Shown here: positions 63,311 through 64,000 of the stretch, one piece after another
How the letters are laid out: every line of letters starts with the position of its first letter
How positions within the stretch are numbered: the stretch's first letter is position 1
Assembly (NCBI GenBank): GCA_031308135.1
Contig: JAHLJT010000631.1
Coordinates: 143,386,734-143,450,733, forward strand
Direction: 5' to 3'
Length of the DNA: 64,000 nucleotides
From: Acheta domesticus
Taxonomy: Eukaryota > Arthropoda > Insecta > Orthoptera > Gryllidae
Made by a program: the position numbers and the translations under genes
The notes under the pieces: model-generated
Databases searched by the model: none
Told to the model about the DNA's origin: nothing
What the model saw: only the letters and a program-made list of their open reading frames with translations

Positions 63311-63857
63311 ATCGAATCACTGCTGATAACGAAAATACTGCTACAAGTAAAACACAAACACAGTCTTCATTCTTCCCTGTACTCCCACATCCCTCCACAA
63401 TTAGGTATACAGCATTTATAGACCACGGCAAAACGTTAATTGAATGGTTTCACTGCACGCGTGAGAAACAATCTTCAAGCAACTATAATAGTACTTGTAG
63501 TTGTTGCTGGAGAACAAATCTTGAATTAAGTATTATGCAAATAAACCTCGTCAGACTGCAGAAACCACGGTGTATACAGAAGCGTAAATATAAGACAGAG
63601 GAATTTAAGCCTCCTATGTGTGTGGTCCAAAAATGGCTAGCAGCAACAAGAGCTGAAATATTGACGTGGCCTTGATAGTATTGAAGCGCGGAACCGAAAA
63701 TTTAATTGAATGTCTAAGAATGTCTCATCTTGTAGACTCTGGTGTGAAAAACGTGTCTTTAAGGCCATTGGCCTCATTTTTTATTTTGGCCTCATTTTAG
63801 ATTTTAAAGCCCTAGAACGCTTTGTTTGGAGTTATTTGACGAAAACTTTGGCAAGCG
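63311..63857. other. AT-rich region, nothing recognised
   Basis: No supported feature. Confidence 0.5.
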
Positions 63858-64000
63858 GTGCGGGTTGCATTTGACTTGATTATTTAGATGCAATTTTTTA
63901 AACAAATCCTTCATATTTTTAAAGTGAAAGTGCAAGTCGTCACGTCCCCGTAACATTCTCTTTCTTTAGAGACCTTATTTATAAAGATTGGTTGCGTGTG
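63858..64000 (+). repeat. repeat R2, copy 2, cut by window edge
   Basis: It matches 58317-58431 with an extra ~35 bases before GATTGGTTGCGTGTG. It continues past the window end. Confidence 0.65.

Overview
This window looks like intergenic DNA from an arthropod nuclear genome, most likely an insect. The background is AT-rich and largely non-coding. Nearly every recognisable protein fragment belongs to a transposable element: Jockey-like, RTE-like and Dong/R4-like LINEs, Tigger/pogo, Tc1 and hAT DNA transposons, tRNA-derived SINEs and a solo LTR. Microsatellites, minisatellites and about ten short CpG-rich islands are scattered through it. No operon, rRNA, CRISPR array or convincing functional tRNA gene is present. 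The species cannot be named from the sequence alone.

Layout. 1-4.3 kb: an unclassified repeat (called R1 here) abuts a decayed Jockey LINE on the minus strand. 4.4-9.1 kb: a near full-length Dong/R4-like LINE and an internally deleted relative sit inside (CTA/TAA)n arrays. 9.1-30 kb: mostly featureless AT-rich DNA with two SINEs, a Tigger MITE, a Tc1 pseudogene, a second and third R1 copy and several CpG-rich islands. 30-35.3 kb: two Jockey RT remnants, the second split by a 3.4 kb insertion with a 5-bp target duplication. The insertion carries a MADF-domain exon with a 5' splice site, an inverted repeat with hammerhead-like motifs and a TATA promoter-like segment. 35.5-45.6 kb: a hAT MITE, a 640-bp purine tract, a Tigger deletion derivative, an RTE-like LINE end, two minisatellites and two more R1 copies. 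51.4-53.7 kb: a complete Tigger element whose transposase has a single nonsense codon. 54.7-57.9 kb: a full R1 copy split by a hAT element with a perfect 8-bp TSD. 59.4-62.3 kb: a second Dong-like copy, itself invaded by a solo LTR and a SINE.

How the parts relate. The window is a layered insertion record. Several insertions can be ordered because the flanking element continues on both sides, target duplications are visible, and an empty homologous site exists elsewhere in the window. The only coding sequence that might belong to a host gene is the short MADF exon near 31.6 kb, and it lies inside an inserted segment. The least explained items are the R1 family with its ~300-bp internal tandem units, the 3.4 kb MADF-bearing insertion, and the hammerhead-like cores.
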